NCBI GenBank assembly: GCA_004553485.1
Contig: SFLG01000048.1
Span: 1 to 25,994 of the forward strand
Reading direction: 5' to 3'
DNA length: 25,994 bases
Source: Bacteroidales bacterium
GTDB taxonomy: Bacteria > Bacteroidota > Bacteroidia > Bacteroidales > Muribaculaceae
Position 1 is the stretch's first letter. Every line of letters starts with the position of its first letter. The position numbers and the translations under genes are program-made. Under the pieces are notes generated by a model that was not told the origin of the DNA, did not search any database, and saw only the letters and a list, made by a program, of their open reading frames with translations. Shown here piece by piece: positions 1 through 9,107 of the stretch.

Positions 1-574
1 GGCTATTGATAAACTTCGGCGCTGCAGATTTCAGCTTCGGTGACATAAAAAACAGCGGCATCACATTAGACAAAGGCCTATATCGCATTATTAATTGACA
101 ACCAACATATTATCCAAAGAGAGAAAGAAGGAAAATGGTAAAAAAGAGGGAAAAAAGAGTAAATAAAAAGAGAGTAAAAAGTAAAAGCGAAAAAGCCCAT
201 AAAAGCAATAATAGTCCCCTTCAAATGTGTCCCGGCCTCATAGGGGTTCGCGTTCCGCCTGTTCCGTGAAGCATCCATGCGCGCAGCGCCTATGGATGCC
301 GGTGCCCATGGGTATTGAGGTCATACTTCATCAAAGGGCCATCACCTTAAGGTCGCTACCAAATGGCCAGGTTTTCGTTGCCCTTGCAAAAAAAATGTTC
401 CGTGAAATTTCGTCCGTTCAGTGATAACAAAGAGCAAAGCGAATTTGAAAAGAAGTTCCGTGTCCGTAAAATCCAATAGTTCAACAATCCACGACCCCAA
501 AAATCCAAATTCCACATAGAGCAAGCCGGTATTTGCTTGCAATTACAGCATATACGCAGTTCTCTAATGCGGCT
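1..574 (+). repeat. interspersed non-coding repeat, copy A (runs off left edge)
   Basis: Bases 1 to about 470 match, as reverse complement and with scattered substitutions and small indels, bases 18650-19277 (copy B). Bases 230-574 match 19369-19718 (copy C) in direct orientation. Parts in order: a unique-looking start, a purine-rich tract at about 115-200, a conserved hairpin (271-278 pairing with 292-299, plus an inner 4-bp GCGC stem), an ACCTTAAGGT palindrome near 344-353, a core that begins TTCCGTGAAATT and ends TTCCGTGTCCGTAAAA (about 396-470), and an end shared with copy C (about 525-573). Short open frames here have no coding character and do not survive between copies. No transposase is present, so it could be a non-autonomous element or an extragenic repeat; its nature is unknown. 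The left end lies outside the window. Confidence 0.85.
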
Positions 575-576
575 GG

Positions 577-625
577 TAGCTAATTTAGCTAGTATAAGTA
601 GCTATTTTAGCTACCGTAGCTAAGG
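577..625. repeat. 9-bp-period TAGCTANNN array (5 units)
   Basis: Units TAGCTAATT, TAGCTAGTA, then a 4-base interruption, then TAGCTATTT, TAGCTACCG and TAGCTAAGG. TAGCTA is its own reverse complement, so neighbouring units can pair; GTAGCTA at 598-604 and TAGCTAC at 608-614 form a perfect 7-bp hairpin with a 3-base loop. The array lies between the end of repeat copy A and the 3' end of the reverse-strand acyltransferase, so it would be in that gene's 3' untranslated region. Similar arrays occur at 9081, 18486 and 19752. Function unknown; a terminator or mRNA-end role is only a guess. Confidence 0.8.
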
Positions 626-641
626 GCGGGGTTGGCGGGGG

Positions 642-1694
642 TTACTTGCGGGGGAGGGTCTGTCCCAGGAGATAGGACGTGAGTCTTATCCAGCGGCTGT
701 TGCTGTGGCGCTGAAGGTAGCCGTAGGCAAGCCACGGGATGTAGATGCCCGAGGTGACCGACAGGGCCGTGTGGACCCACCAGGGCAGGGTAACATAATG
801 CGACAGCACCTGCTGGGCTGCTATGTTGCAGTACCACGACAGCAGGAATATCAGATAGTTGGCGCCGGTGAGGTGGTCGAGGAAACGCCACTGACGCGCT
901 TCGAGTATGCGCGCCATCGAGGTGCACATTATTATCCCCGCCACGGCGCAGAGAATCATCCCCTTGGTGCGCTCAAACAGCACTAACGTCACGCCCCACA
1001 GCAGCACAGCTGCCACCGCGAACCATGTCCGCGTCCACGGTATGCAGCGGTCGACATCGTCGGCGAAGACACTATACATCGCCCCAAGCATAAAGTAGAA
1101 GCCCAGCTCGACGGCCATACCGAGCGAAAAAACGGAGGTGACGGAAACGGGTCTGACGGCAAAAACAAACATCACCACAAACATCGTCGTCACCAGCACC
1201 TTGACCTTTATGCCAATGCGATGCCCGAAGTAGAGGATACAGTATGCCACCGTCAGCATGACAAAGCTGGCCTGCAGATACCAAAAGAAGGGGATGGGCA
1301 AGTAGTTCGGATGGACGAAGGACAGCAGAAACGACCGCGCGTTTATCTCTATCACGTTGTCGGCCATACCCGACATCATCGCCCGCGGCACGAACGTCAC
1401 CGCCGTCAGCGTGACAAAGGGCAGAATGAGGCGTCTCAGCTTGCCCGCGACGAACGGCCACGGCCGACGCCGGCTCTCCGATGTCAGCCGCGACGTATAT
1501 ATCATCAGAAAGCCCGAAATAAAGGCAAACAGCGGCATGTGGAAACTGTATACCGCCTTGTAGAACAGCGTCCCCGACCCGTGTATCCCATCGGGGTACA
1601 GATGCACCGAGTGGCCCGCCACCACCAGCACAATGCCGATGACCTGCAGGTAAGATATATATTTCAGATATTTAGGGCTGTTGCTCTCTTTCAC
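642..1694 (-). CDS. acyltransferase family 3 (OafA/YrhL-like) membrane protein
   Basis: 350 aa, polytopic inner-membrane protein of the acyltransferase 3 family, which usually transfers acetyl or other acyl groups to surface sugars. The N-terminal segment LVVAGHSVHLYP (His28 in a G-H pair) matches the conserved first-helix motif of the family, followed by YSFHMPLFAFISGFL in the second conserved block and about ten hydrophobic helices overall. Length is normal for a stand-alone Acyl_transf_3 protein without the extra SGNH domain. The start is a GTG at 1692-1694; no in-frame ATG lies close upstream. It is transcribed alone, divergent from argS. The substrate cannot be told from the sequence; a glycan or lipid O-acetylation role is inference from the family. 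Confidence 0.88.
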   Translation of the reverse strand: MKESNSPKYLKYISYLQVIGIVLVVAGHSVHLYPDGIHGSGTLFYKAVYSFHMPLFAFISGFLMIYTSRLTSESRRRPWPFVAGKLRRLILPFVTLTAVTFVPRAMMSGMADNVIEINARSFLLSFVHPNYLPIPFFWYLQASFVMLTVAYCILYFGHRIGIKVKVLVTTMFVVMFVFAVRPVSVTSVFSLGMAVELGFYFMLGAMYSVFADDVDRCIPWTRTWFAVAAVLLWGVTLVLFERTKGMILCAVAGIIMCTSMARILEARQWRFLDHLTGANYLIFLLSWYCNIAAQQVLSHYVTLPWWVHTALSVTSGIYIPWLAYGYLQRHSNSRWIRLTSYLLGQTLPRK

Positions 1695-1751
1695 GGGAGA
1701 TTATGGGTTGACAAGGGGGGCTGTCACAATCTAACGTCCGCCTAACGTCCG

Positions 1752-1759
1752 CAAAATTA
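1752..1759 (-). promoter_or_regulatory. possible -7 box for the acyltransferase gene
   Basis: On the reverse strand this reads TAATTTTG, fitting the Bacteroidetes -7 consensus TAnnTTTG, about 57 bases upstream of the GTG start. The nearest TTG for a -33 box is only 15 bases away, so the match is weak. A direct repeat CTAACGTCCG lies just downstream (1732-1751). Confidence 0.35.
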
Positions 1760-1800
1760 CTAAATTTTTTGTGGCAAGGGCGATGATTTTAGCGGGTTTG

Positions 1801-1873
1801 GCAAAGTTTTTGTAACTTTGCGTCTCTGAACGATTAGACCAACCAAACAGTTACACTGAAGAAACAGTTACAC
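1801..1873 (+). promoter_or_regulatory. argS promoter -7 box inside an 8-bp inverted repeat, and leader direct repeat
   Basis: TAACTTTG at 1813-1820 fits TAnnTTTG. It sits in the right arm of a perfect 8-bp inverted repeat (GCAAAGTT 1801-1808, AACTTTGC 1814-1821). No good TTG lies at the usual -33 spacing. The 58-base leader holds a 12-base direct repeat AAACAGTTACAC at 1845-1856 and 1862-1873, the second copy ending 5 bases before the ATG. Whether either repeat is regulatory is unknown. Confidence 0.5.
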
Positions 1874-1878
1874 AGACA

Positions 1879-3660
1879 ATGACTATAGAGGAAAAGCTTG
1901 GCCGGGGCGTCAGCCTGGCTGTCAAAGAGCTGTACGGCGTGGACACTCCCGCCGACAAGGTACAGCTGCAGGAGACCCGCAAAGATTTTGCCGGCGACCT
2001 GACCGTTGTGGTCTTCCCCTGGGTAAAGGCCGCGCGCAAGGCTCCGGCTGTCGTGGCCGCCGAGATAGGTAAGTGGCTCGAGGACAACGTCGACGAGGTG
2101 GAGTCCACCAACGCCGTCGGCGGCTTCCTCAACATCGTCATCAAGGCCGGCAACTGGAGCAAGCTCCTTGCCGACATCGCCGCCACCCCCGACTACGGCA
2201 TCACCGCCGCCACCGAGGGCTCGCCCCTGGTGATGGTGGAATATTCATCGCCCAACACCAACAAGCCGCTGCACCTGGGCCATCTGCGCAACATCCTGCT
2301 GGGATATTCGCTGTCGCAGATTTTGAGCGCCTGCGGCAACCGCGTCGTCAAGACAAACATCGTCAACGACCGCGGCATCCACATCTGCAAGTCCATGCTG
2401 GCCTGGCAGAAGTGGGGCAACGGCGCCACCCCCGAGAGCACCGGCAAAAAGGGCGACCACCTCATCGGCGACTACTACGTCGAGTTTGACAAGCACTTCA
2501 AGGCCGAGGTGAAAGAGCTAATGGCCAAAGGGATGACCGAAGACGAGGCCAAGGCCGCCTCGCCCTTGATGCTCGAGGCCCGCGAGATGCTGCGCCGCTG
2601 GGAGGCCCACGACCCCGAGGTGCGCGCCCTGTGGGAAACAATGAACCAATGGGTCTACGACGGCTTTGACGAGACCTACCGCCGCATGGGCGTCGACTTC
2701 GATAAAATCTACTACGAGAGCAACACCTACCTCGAAGGCAAGTCCAAAGTCCTCGAAGGCCTCGAAAAAGGCATCATGTACCGCAAGGACGACGGCTCGG
2801 TATGGGCCGACCTCACCGCCGACGGCCTCGACCACAAGCTGCTGCTGCGCGCCGACGGCACATCGGTGTACATGACCCAGGACATCGGCACCGCCAAGCT
2901 GCGCTTTGCCGACTACCCCATCGACAAGATGATATACGTTGTCGGCAACGAGCAGAACTACCACTTCCAGGTGCTGTCCATCCTGCTCGACAAACTTGGC
3001 TTCAAGTGGGGCAAAGACCTCGTGCACTTCAGCTACGGCATGGTTGAGCTCCCCGAGGGCAAGATGAAGAGCCGCGAAGGCACAGTGGTGGACGCCGACG
3101 ACCTCATGGCCGAGATGGTGAACACCGCCCGCCAGGTGGCTCAGGAGATGGGCAAGACCGACGGACTTACCGAGGCCGAAATCGACGACATCGCCGAAAC
3201 CGTCGGCCTGGGTGCCCTCAAGTACTTCCTGCTCAAGGTCGACCCGCGCAAGAACATGACCTTCAACCCCAAAGAGTCGATCGACTTCAACGGCAACACC
3301 GGTCCCTTCATCCAGTACACCTACGCCCGCATACGCTCGGTGATGCGCAAAAACGCCGACTTCACCCCCGTAGACTACAGCGGCGTACAGCCCGACGAGA
3401 AAGAGGCGGCGCTGATACAGCAGCTGGCAGCCTTCCCCTCGGTAGTGGCCGAGGCCGGTCGCACCTACTCGCCCTCGACCATCGCCAACTACGCCTACGA
3501 CCTGGTAAAAGGCTACAACGCCTTCTACCACGACCATCAGATTTTGCGCGAGCCCGACCCCGCCGTTCGCAGCCTGCGCCTGGCCCTCAGCGAGCAGACA
3601 GCCCGCGTGGTACGCACCGCCATGTCGCTCCTCGGCATCAAAGTACCCGAGAGGATGTAA
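1879..3660 (+). CDS. argS: arginine--tRNA ligase
   Basis: 593 aa, class I aminoacyl-tRNA synthetase charging tRNA-Arg with arginine in the cytoplasm. Visible landmarks: an N-terminal tRNA-recognition domain (about residues 1-115); the ATP-binding HIGH-type motif as HLGH (residues 132-135) after SSPNTNKPL; the block KTNIVNDRGIHICKSM typical of ArgRS; the second signature as KMKSRE (residues 395-400); and a C-terminal helical DALR-type anticodon-binding domain with FIQYTYARIRSV near its start. Length is normal. The ATG at 1879 follows the leader described above. It is probably monocistronic: 130 non-coding bases with short tandem repeats separate it from the next gene. Confidence 0.98.
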   Translation: MTIEEKLGRGVSLAVKELYGVDTPADKVQLQETRKDFAGDLTVVVFPWVKAARKAPAVVAAEIGKWLEDNVDEVESTNAVGGFLNIVIKAGNWSKLLADIAATPDYGITAATEGSPLVMVEYSSPNTNKPLHLGHLRNILLGYSLSQILSACGNRVVKTNIVNDRGIHICKSMLAWQKWGNGATPESTGKKGDHLIGDYYVEFDKHFKAEVKELMAKGMTEDEAKAASPLMLEAREMLRRWEAHDPEVRALWETMNQWVYDGFDETYRRMGVDFDKIYYESNTYLEGKSKVLEGLEKGIMYRKDDGSVWADLTADGLDHKLLLRADGTSVYMTQDIGTAKLRFADYPIDKMIYVVGNEQNYHFQVLSILLDKLGFKWGKDLVHFSYGMVELPEGKMKSREGTVVDADDLMAEMVNTARQVAQEMGKTDGLTEAEIDDIAETVGLGALKYFLLKVDPRKNMTFNPKESIDFNGNTGPFIQYTYARIRSVMRKNADFTPVDYSGVQPDEKEAALIQQLAAFPSVVAEAGRTYSPSTIANYAYDLVKGYNAFYHDHQILREPDPAVRSLRLALSEQTARVVRTAMSLLGIKVPERM

Positions 3661-3678
3661 GCCCCTACCCCGCCGACT

Positions 3679-3750
3679 TATCAGAGGCATCAGTGCCATC
3701 GACAACCCAAGCACCCCCACCCTATCCGATATCTCTGATATCTCTGATAC
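3679..3750. repeat. 9-bp-period TATCAGAGN repeats in opposed orientation
   Basis: Just after argS, TATCAGAGG then degenerate CATCAGTGC (3679-3696) face two and a half exact 9-bp units of GATATCTCT (3728-3750). The two sides are reverse complements (TATCAGAG against CTCTGATA), so the transcript could fold back on itself. The same motif and layout recurs at 18402-18456. No T-run follows, so it is not a classic intrinsic terminator. Confidence 0.65.
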
Positions 3751-3792
3751 CCCCACCCTCCAAAAAACAACACTCAATCCTCACATAAAATT

Positions 3793-4527
3793 ATGCAATA
3801 CAACCAGTACAACAACCAGCAGTACAGTCAGTACGACCAGTACAACCAGCCGCCCCAGTATGTCTCGGGCTCGCTGGTAAGCAACGTGATGAAGCGTGTC
3901 TACCTGACGATGACCCTCGGTCTGCTCATCACCGCCTTCACCTCGCTCTTCTGCGCAAGCAGCTACAGCGTAATCTCCTTCTTCGCCCAGAATAGCTGGG
4001 CAATGTGGGTTCTCGTCATCGCCGAGCTCGGCATCGTCTTCGGTGTCAGCGCCGGCATCAACCGCCTCAGCACCGGCACGGCCATGGCGCTGTTCATCCT
4101 CTTCGCCGTCATCAACGGCCTGATGCTGTTCCCCATCTTCTATGCCTACACGGGCGAGTCCATCGCCAAGACCTTCTTCATCACCGCCGGCACCTTTGGT
4201 GCAATGACCATCTACGGCTACTGCACCAACCGCGACCTGTCGCACTGGGGCAGCATCCTCTTCATGGCCCTTATCGGCCTGATCATCGCCTCGCTGGTGA
4301 ACATCTTTGTCGGCTCTGACACAATGGGCTGGATTATCTCCATTGTCGGTGTGCTCATCTTCGTGGGCCTCACCGCCTGGGACACCCAGCAAATCAAGAC
4401 AATGGCCCTCACCGCTCCCGGTGCCGCCGCCGGCCGCCTGGCCGTACTGGGCGCCCTGACCCTCTACCTCGATTTCATCAACATGTTCCTGTATCTGCTA
4501 CGCTTCTTCGGCGACTCGCGCGACTGA
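3793..4527 (+). CDS. Bax inhibitor-1 (BI-1/YetJ/YccA) family membrane protein
   Basis: 244 aa with about seven hydrophobic helices filling residues 30-240, the layout of the BI-1/TMBIM family, whose bacterial member YetJ is a pH-sensitive calcium leak channel. Two aspartates lie in the expected last helices: D197 in TAWDTQQI and D227 in LYLDFIN, plausible counterparts of the conserved aspartate pair, although their spacing (30) is a little longer than in YetJ. The first 25 residues are an unusual Tyr/Asn/Gln-rich tail (repeats of YNQ and QY), cytoplasmic by inference. The ATG at 3793 is the only sensible start. A strong terminator follows 20 bases after the stop. The physiological role in this organism is unknown. 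Confidence 0.9.
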   Translation: MQYNQYNNQQYSQYDQYNQPPQYVSGSLVSNVMKRVYLTMTLGLLITAFTSLFCASSYSVISFFAQNSWAMWVLVIAELGIVFGVSAGINRLSTGTAMALFILFAVINGLMLFPIFYAYTGESIAKTFFITAGTFGAMTIYGYCTNRDLSHWGSILFMALIGLIIASLVNIFVGSDTMGWIISIVGVLIFVGLTAWDTQQIKTMALTAPGAAAGRLAVLGALTLYLDFINMFLYLLRFFGDSRD

Positions 4528-4547
4528 TACAAATCGTAACACCTTAT

Positions 4548-4579
4548 AAGGCTGCGCCCGCTACGGGTGCGGCCTTTTT
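4548..4579 (+). terminator. intrinsic terminator after the BI-1 family gene
   Basis: AAGGCTGCGCCCG (4548-4560), a 3-base loop, then CGGGTGCGGCCTT (4564-4576) and a T-run to 4579. The 13-bp stem has two imperfect positions, one of which can form G-U. The next start codon lies only 6 bases after the T-run. Confidence 0.9.
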
Positions 4580-4585
4580 GCGACA

Positions 4586-5917
4586 GTGACACGGACACGC
4601 AAAAGCGAATACAGCGTCATCCTCACGCTTGCCGGGCCCATCCTTGCCGGACAGATCGGCAGCATCGCCACAGGCTTTGCCGACAACATCATGGTAGGCC
4701 GTTACAGCACCGAGGCGCTGGCCTCGGCCTCGTTTGTCAACAACCTGTTCAACGTTGCCATACTGGCCTGCATAGGCTTCACGATGGGTCTGACACCCCT
4801 TGTGGGTGCCCTCTTTGCCCGCGGCGAGACATCGCGCACGGGCGCCCTGCTGCGCTCGGCGGCGGTGGTGAACACCGTCTTCGCTCTGCTGACGATGGCG
4901 GTGATGGGCGTGGTGTACCTGTGCCTCGACCGCCTCGGACAGCCCGCCGAGCTGCTACCGCTGATAAGGCCCTACTTCCTGCTGGCGCTGGCGGGGATAT
5001 TGCCGCTGACGCTGTTCAACGTCTTTGAGCAATGGTGCTTCGGCACCGAAAACACCGTCGCGCCGATGTGGATAATCCTCGGAGGCAACGTGCTCAACGT
5101 GCTGGGCAACTGGATGTTGATATACGGTGTCGGAGGCTTCCCCGAGATGGGACTGACGGGTGCCGGCATAAGCACCTTTGTCTCGCGCGTGGCCATCTGC
5201 GTGGCCATAATGTGGTACTTCGCCTCGTCGCGCCGCGGCCGCCCCTATCACGCGGGCTTCAGACGTGCGCGCCTCACCGGCGCCGATGTGCGTCTGCTTA
5301 CGGCGACGTCGCTGCCGGTGGCCCTGCAGATGTGCTTCGAGACCGCCGCCTTCGGCATCTCCGCTATCTGGGTGGGCGAGCTGGGCACGGTGCCCCTGGC
5401 GGCCTACCAGATTGTGGTGATAACGGGCACTCTGGGCTTCTGCATCTACTACTCGGCCGGAGCAGCGCTGTCGGTGCGCGTGGCCAATGCCGCCGGCGCC
5501 GGCGACCGTGCCGCAATGCGCAGCCGCGCCTGGGCCGGGTACCATATCATCCTGGCGATAATGGTGCTGTCGTCGCTGACCTTCATCTTCGGCAGCCGAC
5601 ACATTATGGGCGCCTTCACCGACGACCCCGCGGTGCTGGGGCTGGCGTTGACGCTGATTACGCCGCTGGTGCTCTACCAGCTCGGCGACGCCACGCAGAT
5701 TACCTTTGCCAACGCCCTGCGCGGCACGGCGCACGTCAAGCCTATGCTGTGGATTTCGTTCTTCAGCTACGTCGTCATCGGCCTGCCATCGACCTACATG
5801 CTTTGTTTCAATGCCGCCTTGGGCGTCTACGGCGTGGTGCTGAGCTTCTCGGTGAGCCTTTTCACCGCCGCGGCGCTCTTCCTCACCTTCTTCCTGAGGG
5901 CTACGAGCCGGTCCTGA
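4586..5917 (+). CDS. MATE family multidrug/cation efflux transporter
   Basis: 443 aa with about twelve membrane helices in two MatE repeats (about residues 10-220 and 230-440). The opening EYSVILTLAGPILAGQIGS with TGFADNIMVGRYS is the characteristic first-helix pattern (fold of substrate, then D and M-VG) of NorM/DinF-type antiporters, which expel cationic drugs or metabolites in exchange for Na+ or H+. Length is normal for the family. The start is a GTG at 4586; there is no in-frame start between it and the upstream stop at 4547, and the first downstream ATG would remove most of helix 1. This places the start right behind a strong terminator, with no room for a usual promoter or leader. The substrate cannot be inferred. 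Confidence 0.93.
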   Translation: MTRTRKSEYSVILTLAGPILAGQIGSIATGFADNIMVGRYSTEALASASFVNNLFNVAILACIGFTMGLTPLVGALFARGETSRTGALLRSAAVVNTVFALLTMAVMGVVYLCLDRLGQPAELLPLIRPYFLLALAGILPLTLFNVFEQWCFGTENTVAPMWIILGGNVLNVLGNWMLIYGVGGFPEMGLTGAGISTFVSRVAICVAIMWYFASSRRGRPYHAGFRRARLTGADVRLLTATSLPVALQMCFETAAFGISAIWVGELGTVPLAAYQIVVITGTLGFCIYYSAGAALSVRVANAAGAGDRAAMRSRAWAGYHIILAIMVLSSLTFIFGSRHIMGAFTDDPAVLGLALTLITPLVLYQLGDATQITFANALRGTAHVKPMLWISFFSYVVIGLPSTYMLCFNAALGVYGVVLSFSVSLFTAAALFLTFFLRATSRS

Positions 5918-5971
5918 GGGCAACAGGCCGCAAAAATCGGCTGTAAAAGGCTAAAAACCGAAAATATCACT

Positions 5972-5979
5972 TAACTTTG
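5972..5979 (+). promoter_or_regulatory. probable -7 box of the GHL10 gene
   Basis: TAACTTTG fits the Bacteroidetes TAnnTTTG -7 consensus and lies 99 bases upstream of the ATG at 6079. No convincing TTG is found at -33. A possible in-frame TTG start at 5977 overlaps this box and would add 34 residues ahead of a clear signal peptide, so it was not used. Confidence 0.5.
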
Positions 5980-6078
5980 CAGGGTGTGTGCCCGATGCCG
6001 CGTCGATGCGGGTCCCCCACCCTCCGGCGCCGTACGCACAACAGGTTCATCACAGATTATTTTCACCCCCTGATAACC

Positions 6079-7131
6079 ATGAGAAAAAAGCTTCTTACTA
6101 CGACATTAAGCCTTGCCCTTGCCGCAGTGACAATGCTGGCGGCATCGCCCAAGCGCGAGTTTCGCTCGACCTGGATAGCCGGCATGAACATCGACTTCCC
6201 CTACTATTCGAGCTCGAAGGGCACGACGGCCACAGCAATAAAAAACGCCAAGGCCGAGCTTACGACCTACCTCGACAACCTTGACAAGGCGCGCTTTACG
6301 GGCGTTTGCTTCCACGTGCGCGCCCTGGCCGACGCCTACTACAAATCGAGCTACGAGCCGTGGGCCTCGGCGCTGACGGGCACCCGCGGCAAGGACCCCG
6401 GATGGGACCCCCTGGCCTTTATGGTCGAGGAGTGCCACAAGCGCGGCCTCGAGTGCTACGCCTGGGTAAACCCCTTCCGCCTGTCCTCCAACGCCACCAA
6501 CGTCAAGCAGCTCACCACCGAGTGGGACAAAAAATGGCGCGACGCCGGATGGCTCCTCGCCGTCAACAACTACACGGTGTTCAACCCCGCCCATAAGGAC
6601 GCCCGCCGTCACTGCCTGAACGTGATGAAGGAGATTTACACCAACTACGCCGTTGACGGCATGCTCTTCGACGACTACTTCTATCCCGGCGGCGGCACCC
6701 CCGAGGACGCCTCGGCCGGCGACTACCAGATGTACCTCGACAGCGGCACGAAACTGTCGATAGGCGACTGGCGCCGCGAAAACGTAAACACCTTTGTCAA
6801 AGAGCTCTACGACGAAATCCAGGCCGCCCGTCCCGACATGCGCTTCGGCATCGGCCCGGCCGGTGTGGCCGGCGCATCGGGTGACAAATACGGTGTTGGA
6901 CGCCCCAACATCACATCGTCCGACTGGATGTACGACCAGATTTACTGCGACCCGCTGGCATGGCTAAGCGAGGGCACCATCGACTTTGTGTCGCCGCAGA
7001 TTTACTGGCAGACAACGCACAAGAGCGCTCCCTTCGGACCCCTGACCGAGTGGTACGACAAGGTCGGAGCGAGCTGGCCAAGCAGGTCGAAATCACCCGC
7101 GAGAACACCGACAACGGCGGCTGCGGCGTAA
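6079..7131 (+). pseudogene. GHL10/DUF187 family glycoside hydrolase-like protein, N-terminal part before a frameshift
   Basis: 350 codons from the ATG at 6079. A signal peptide is clear (MRKKLLTTTLSLALAAVTML, then AASPKRE). The rest is a GHL10 (DUF187, YngK-like) TIM-barrel: REFRSTWIAGMNIDFP, CFHVRALADAYYKSSYEPWAS, ECHKRGLECYAWVNPFR, YAVDGMLFDDYFYPGG with an acidic DD pair, and IDFVSPQIYWQ. Members are thought to cleave bacterial cell-wall or related glycans, but few are characterised. The frame becomes meaningless after WYDKVGA (about 7066): the last ~18 residues are unrelated and basic, while the expected continuation resumes in another frame (next entry). The end of the barrel seems to lack some tens of residues that homologues carry at this point, so a deletion with a frame change is likelier than a single-base slip. 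An assembly error is not excluded. Confidence 0.85.
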
Positions 7132-9062
7132 TCTGGTACAGCGCTAAATGGATCAGCGGCCCCGGCATGCAGGGCATGGGCGACTACTTCGCCAAAAACA
7201 CCTACACCAACCCGTCGCTCGTCCCCGCCGTGACATGGAAAAACGCTCCCGTCTACAACGCTCCCGCCGGACTGAAGCTCAACGGCAACACACTCAGCTG
7301 GTCGGCCACCGCTCCGGCCCGCGCCAACGCCATAATCCGCTACACGGTCTACGCCGTGCCCATCAACAAGTCGGTCGAGCTGGCCTCCGGCGCCGACGGC
7401 CTTGACGGCGCCTACCTGCAGGGCGTGACCTACGGAACATCCTTCACCCTCGACAGCTCGGTCGCCGACACCGACAAATACTGGTACGCCGTCTGCGTCT
7501 ACGACGGCTACGGCCTTGAGTCGAAGCCCGCGGTCACCAACTACCTCGACAACGAGTCGGACGCCATCTCGCTCGTCGCTCCCGCCGACGGCGCCACCGT
7601 CGACTTCAACGTCAACTTCAGCTGGACAGCCGCCGCCGGCGCCACCTACACCATCGACATCGCCACGGACGAGAACTTCACAAAGGTTGTATACAGCCAG
7701 GAAGGCCTCACCGGCACCAGCCACAGCGTCAACCTGAAGCCGCTGTACGTCCCCTCGGGCGCCAACTGCTGGTGGCGCGTATCGGCCCTGCAGACCAAAC
7801 GTCGCCCCTACACCACCCCGGCCGCGCAGTTCACCGCTCCCGTACGCACCTCGTCAGACTACGAGGAGGGCTACACCCCCGTCAAGGACAAGGCCACCTA
7901 CGCCGACAACGGCAACCTCTCCATCGAGAGCCTGTGGCTGCGCTCGGCCCATGCCCCCTACTCCAACTTCACCGTCGAGTCGGACGGCTCGCTCAACCGC
8001 GGCATGACGGCCACCGCCACCAACGTCTACGTCAGCGGCCGCAAGTCAAACTCGTCCTCGGCCGACATCTACCTTGCCGAATACGACGCCGCCACCGGCG
8101 CCCACATCCGCGACATCAAGCTCGACGACTCGGGCAAATGCGGCTACTACCCCTGCAACGACGTCTTCACCGACGCCAAGGGCAACGTCATCATCAGCAA
8201 CCTCACCACCAACGCCGTCACCAACCCCATCCGCCTGTTCAAGGTCAACCTCAGCGACGGCACGCTGAAGAGCCTGGGTGAGTTCTCCACCGAAGGCCGC
8301 ATCGACCACGTCACCGTCTACGGCGACGTCGACTCCGACCTGTGGTACGTCTTCGCCGCCATCTCCAACGGCACCGACGTGGCCCGCTGGCCGGTCAACA
8401 AGGGCATCGTCGGCACCTGCCTGCGCCGCACCATCGACGCCTACTCGGGCAGCTCGTCTGTCTCGCACCTCGCCGTGGCCCCGCGCGTACACGCCGTCAG
8501 CCCCCTTCGCGTATATGTCGACGGCAGCGCCACCGCCTTCGCCCACTACAAACTCCAAGGCCAGAGCATGGCTCTCACGGGCCAGCTCAACAATTCGTCC
8601 GACACCAACGTACGCCTCACCGACGTCCTCAACAACGGCGGCTGCCTCTTCAACGTAGGCTCGACCGAGATGCTGGCATACAGCAGCGCCTCGGCCTCCA
8701 ACGGCACAAAATGGAAGCTGAGCGTACACGGCAACAGCGACATGAGCGACCTCGCCTACCGCTGGACCATCCCCGCCAACGGCCTGGGCACCACCGAGTC
8801 AAACACCTACTCGGCCCCCGTAGTGGCTGTACCCATGGGCGACGGCGTGACAAACGTCTACATCTATAGCCCCGGCAACGGCCTGGCCGCCTACGCCATC
8901 ACCGACAAAAACGCCGGCGTCAACGACATCACCGTCGACTCCACCGACGCCCCCGTCGAGTACTACACCCTGCAGGGCATCCGCGTCAGCGCCGACGCCC
9001 TCACCCCCGGCCTCTACATCCGCCGCCAAGGCACCCGCGCCACCAAACTCCTCATCCGCTAA
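7068..9062 (+). pseudogene. C-terminal part of the frameshifted GHL10 protein: Fn3-like domains, propeller-like region, sorting tail
   Basis: About 664 codons in the frame that continues the previous gene; the boundary is set where sense resumes (SELAKQVEITRENTDNGG, the last barrel helix and strand, then GVIWYSAKW). Then follow two fibronectin-like beta domains (about 7250-7550 starting APAGLKLNGNTLSWS, and 7560-7850 starting LVAPADGATVDFNVNFSW), a long beta-rich region with repeated short blades (about 7860-8900, for example TNVYVSGRKSNSSSADIYLAEYD), and a tail VEYYTLQGIRV...GLYIRRQGTRATKLLIR that resembles Bacteroidetes type IX sorting tails. There is no internal signal peptide, so on its own it would not be exported. 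The long undamaged frame suggests the break is recent or artefactual. The tail and its downstream DNA are duplicated at 18486-18581. Confidence 0.82.
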
Positions 9063-9080
9063 CCCCACCCCTGATTACAA

Positions 9081-9107
9081 TAGCTATATTAGCTACAATA
9101 GCTATAC
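9081..9107. repeat. 9-bp-period TAGCTANNN array (3 units)
   Basis: TAGCTATAT, TAGCTACAA, TAGCTATAC directly in front of the terminator and 18 bases after the stop codon of the upstream gene. The unit family is the same as at 577, 18486 and 19752; this array is also part of the segment duplicated near 18486. Confidence 0.75.

Noticed and set aside
78..542. Short open frames in repeat copies A, B and C (66-117 codons)
   Set aside because: They are not conserved between the copies, change frame at indels, and overlap hairpins and purine tracts; no coding character.
5977..6078. 34-residue N-terminal extension of the GHL10 gene from a TTG start
   Set aside because: The TTG overlaps the -7 box, and the true signal peptide begins at the ATG at 6079.
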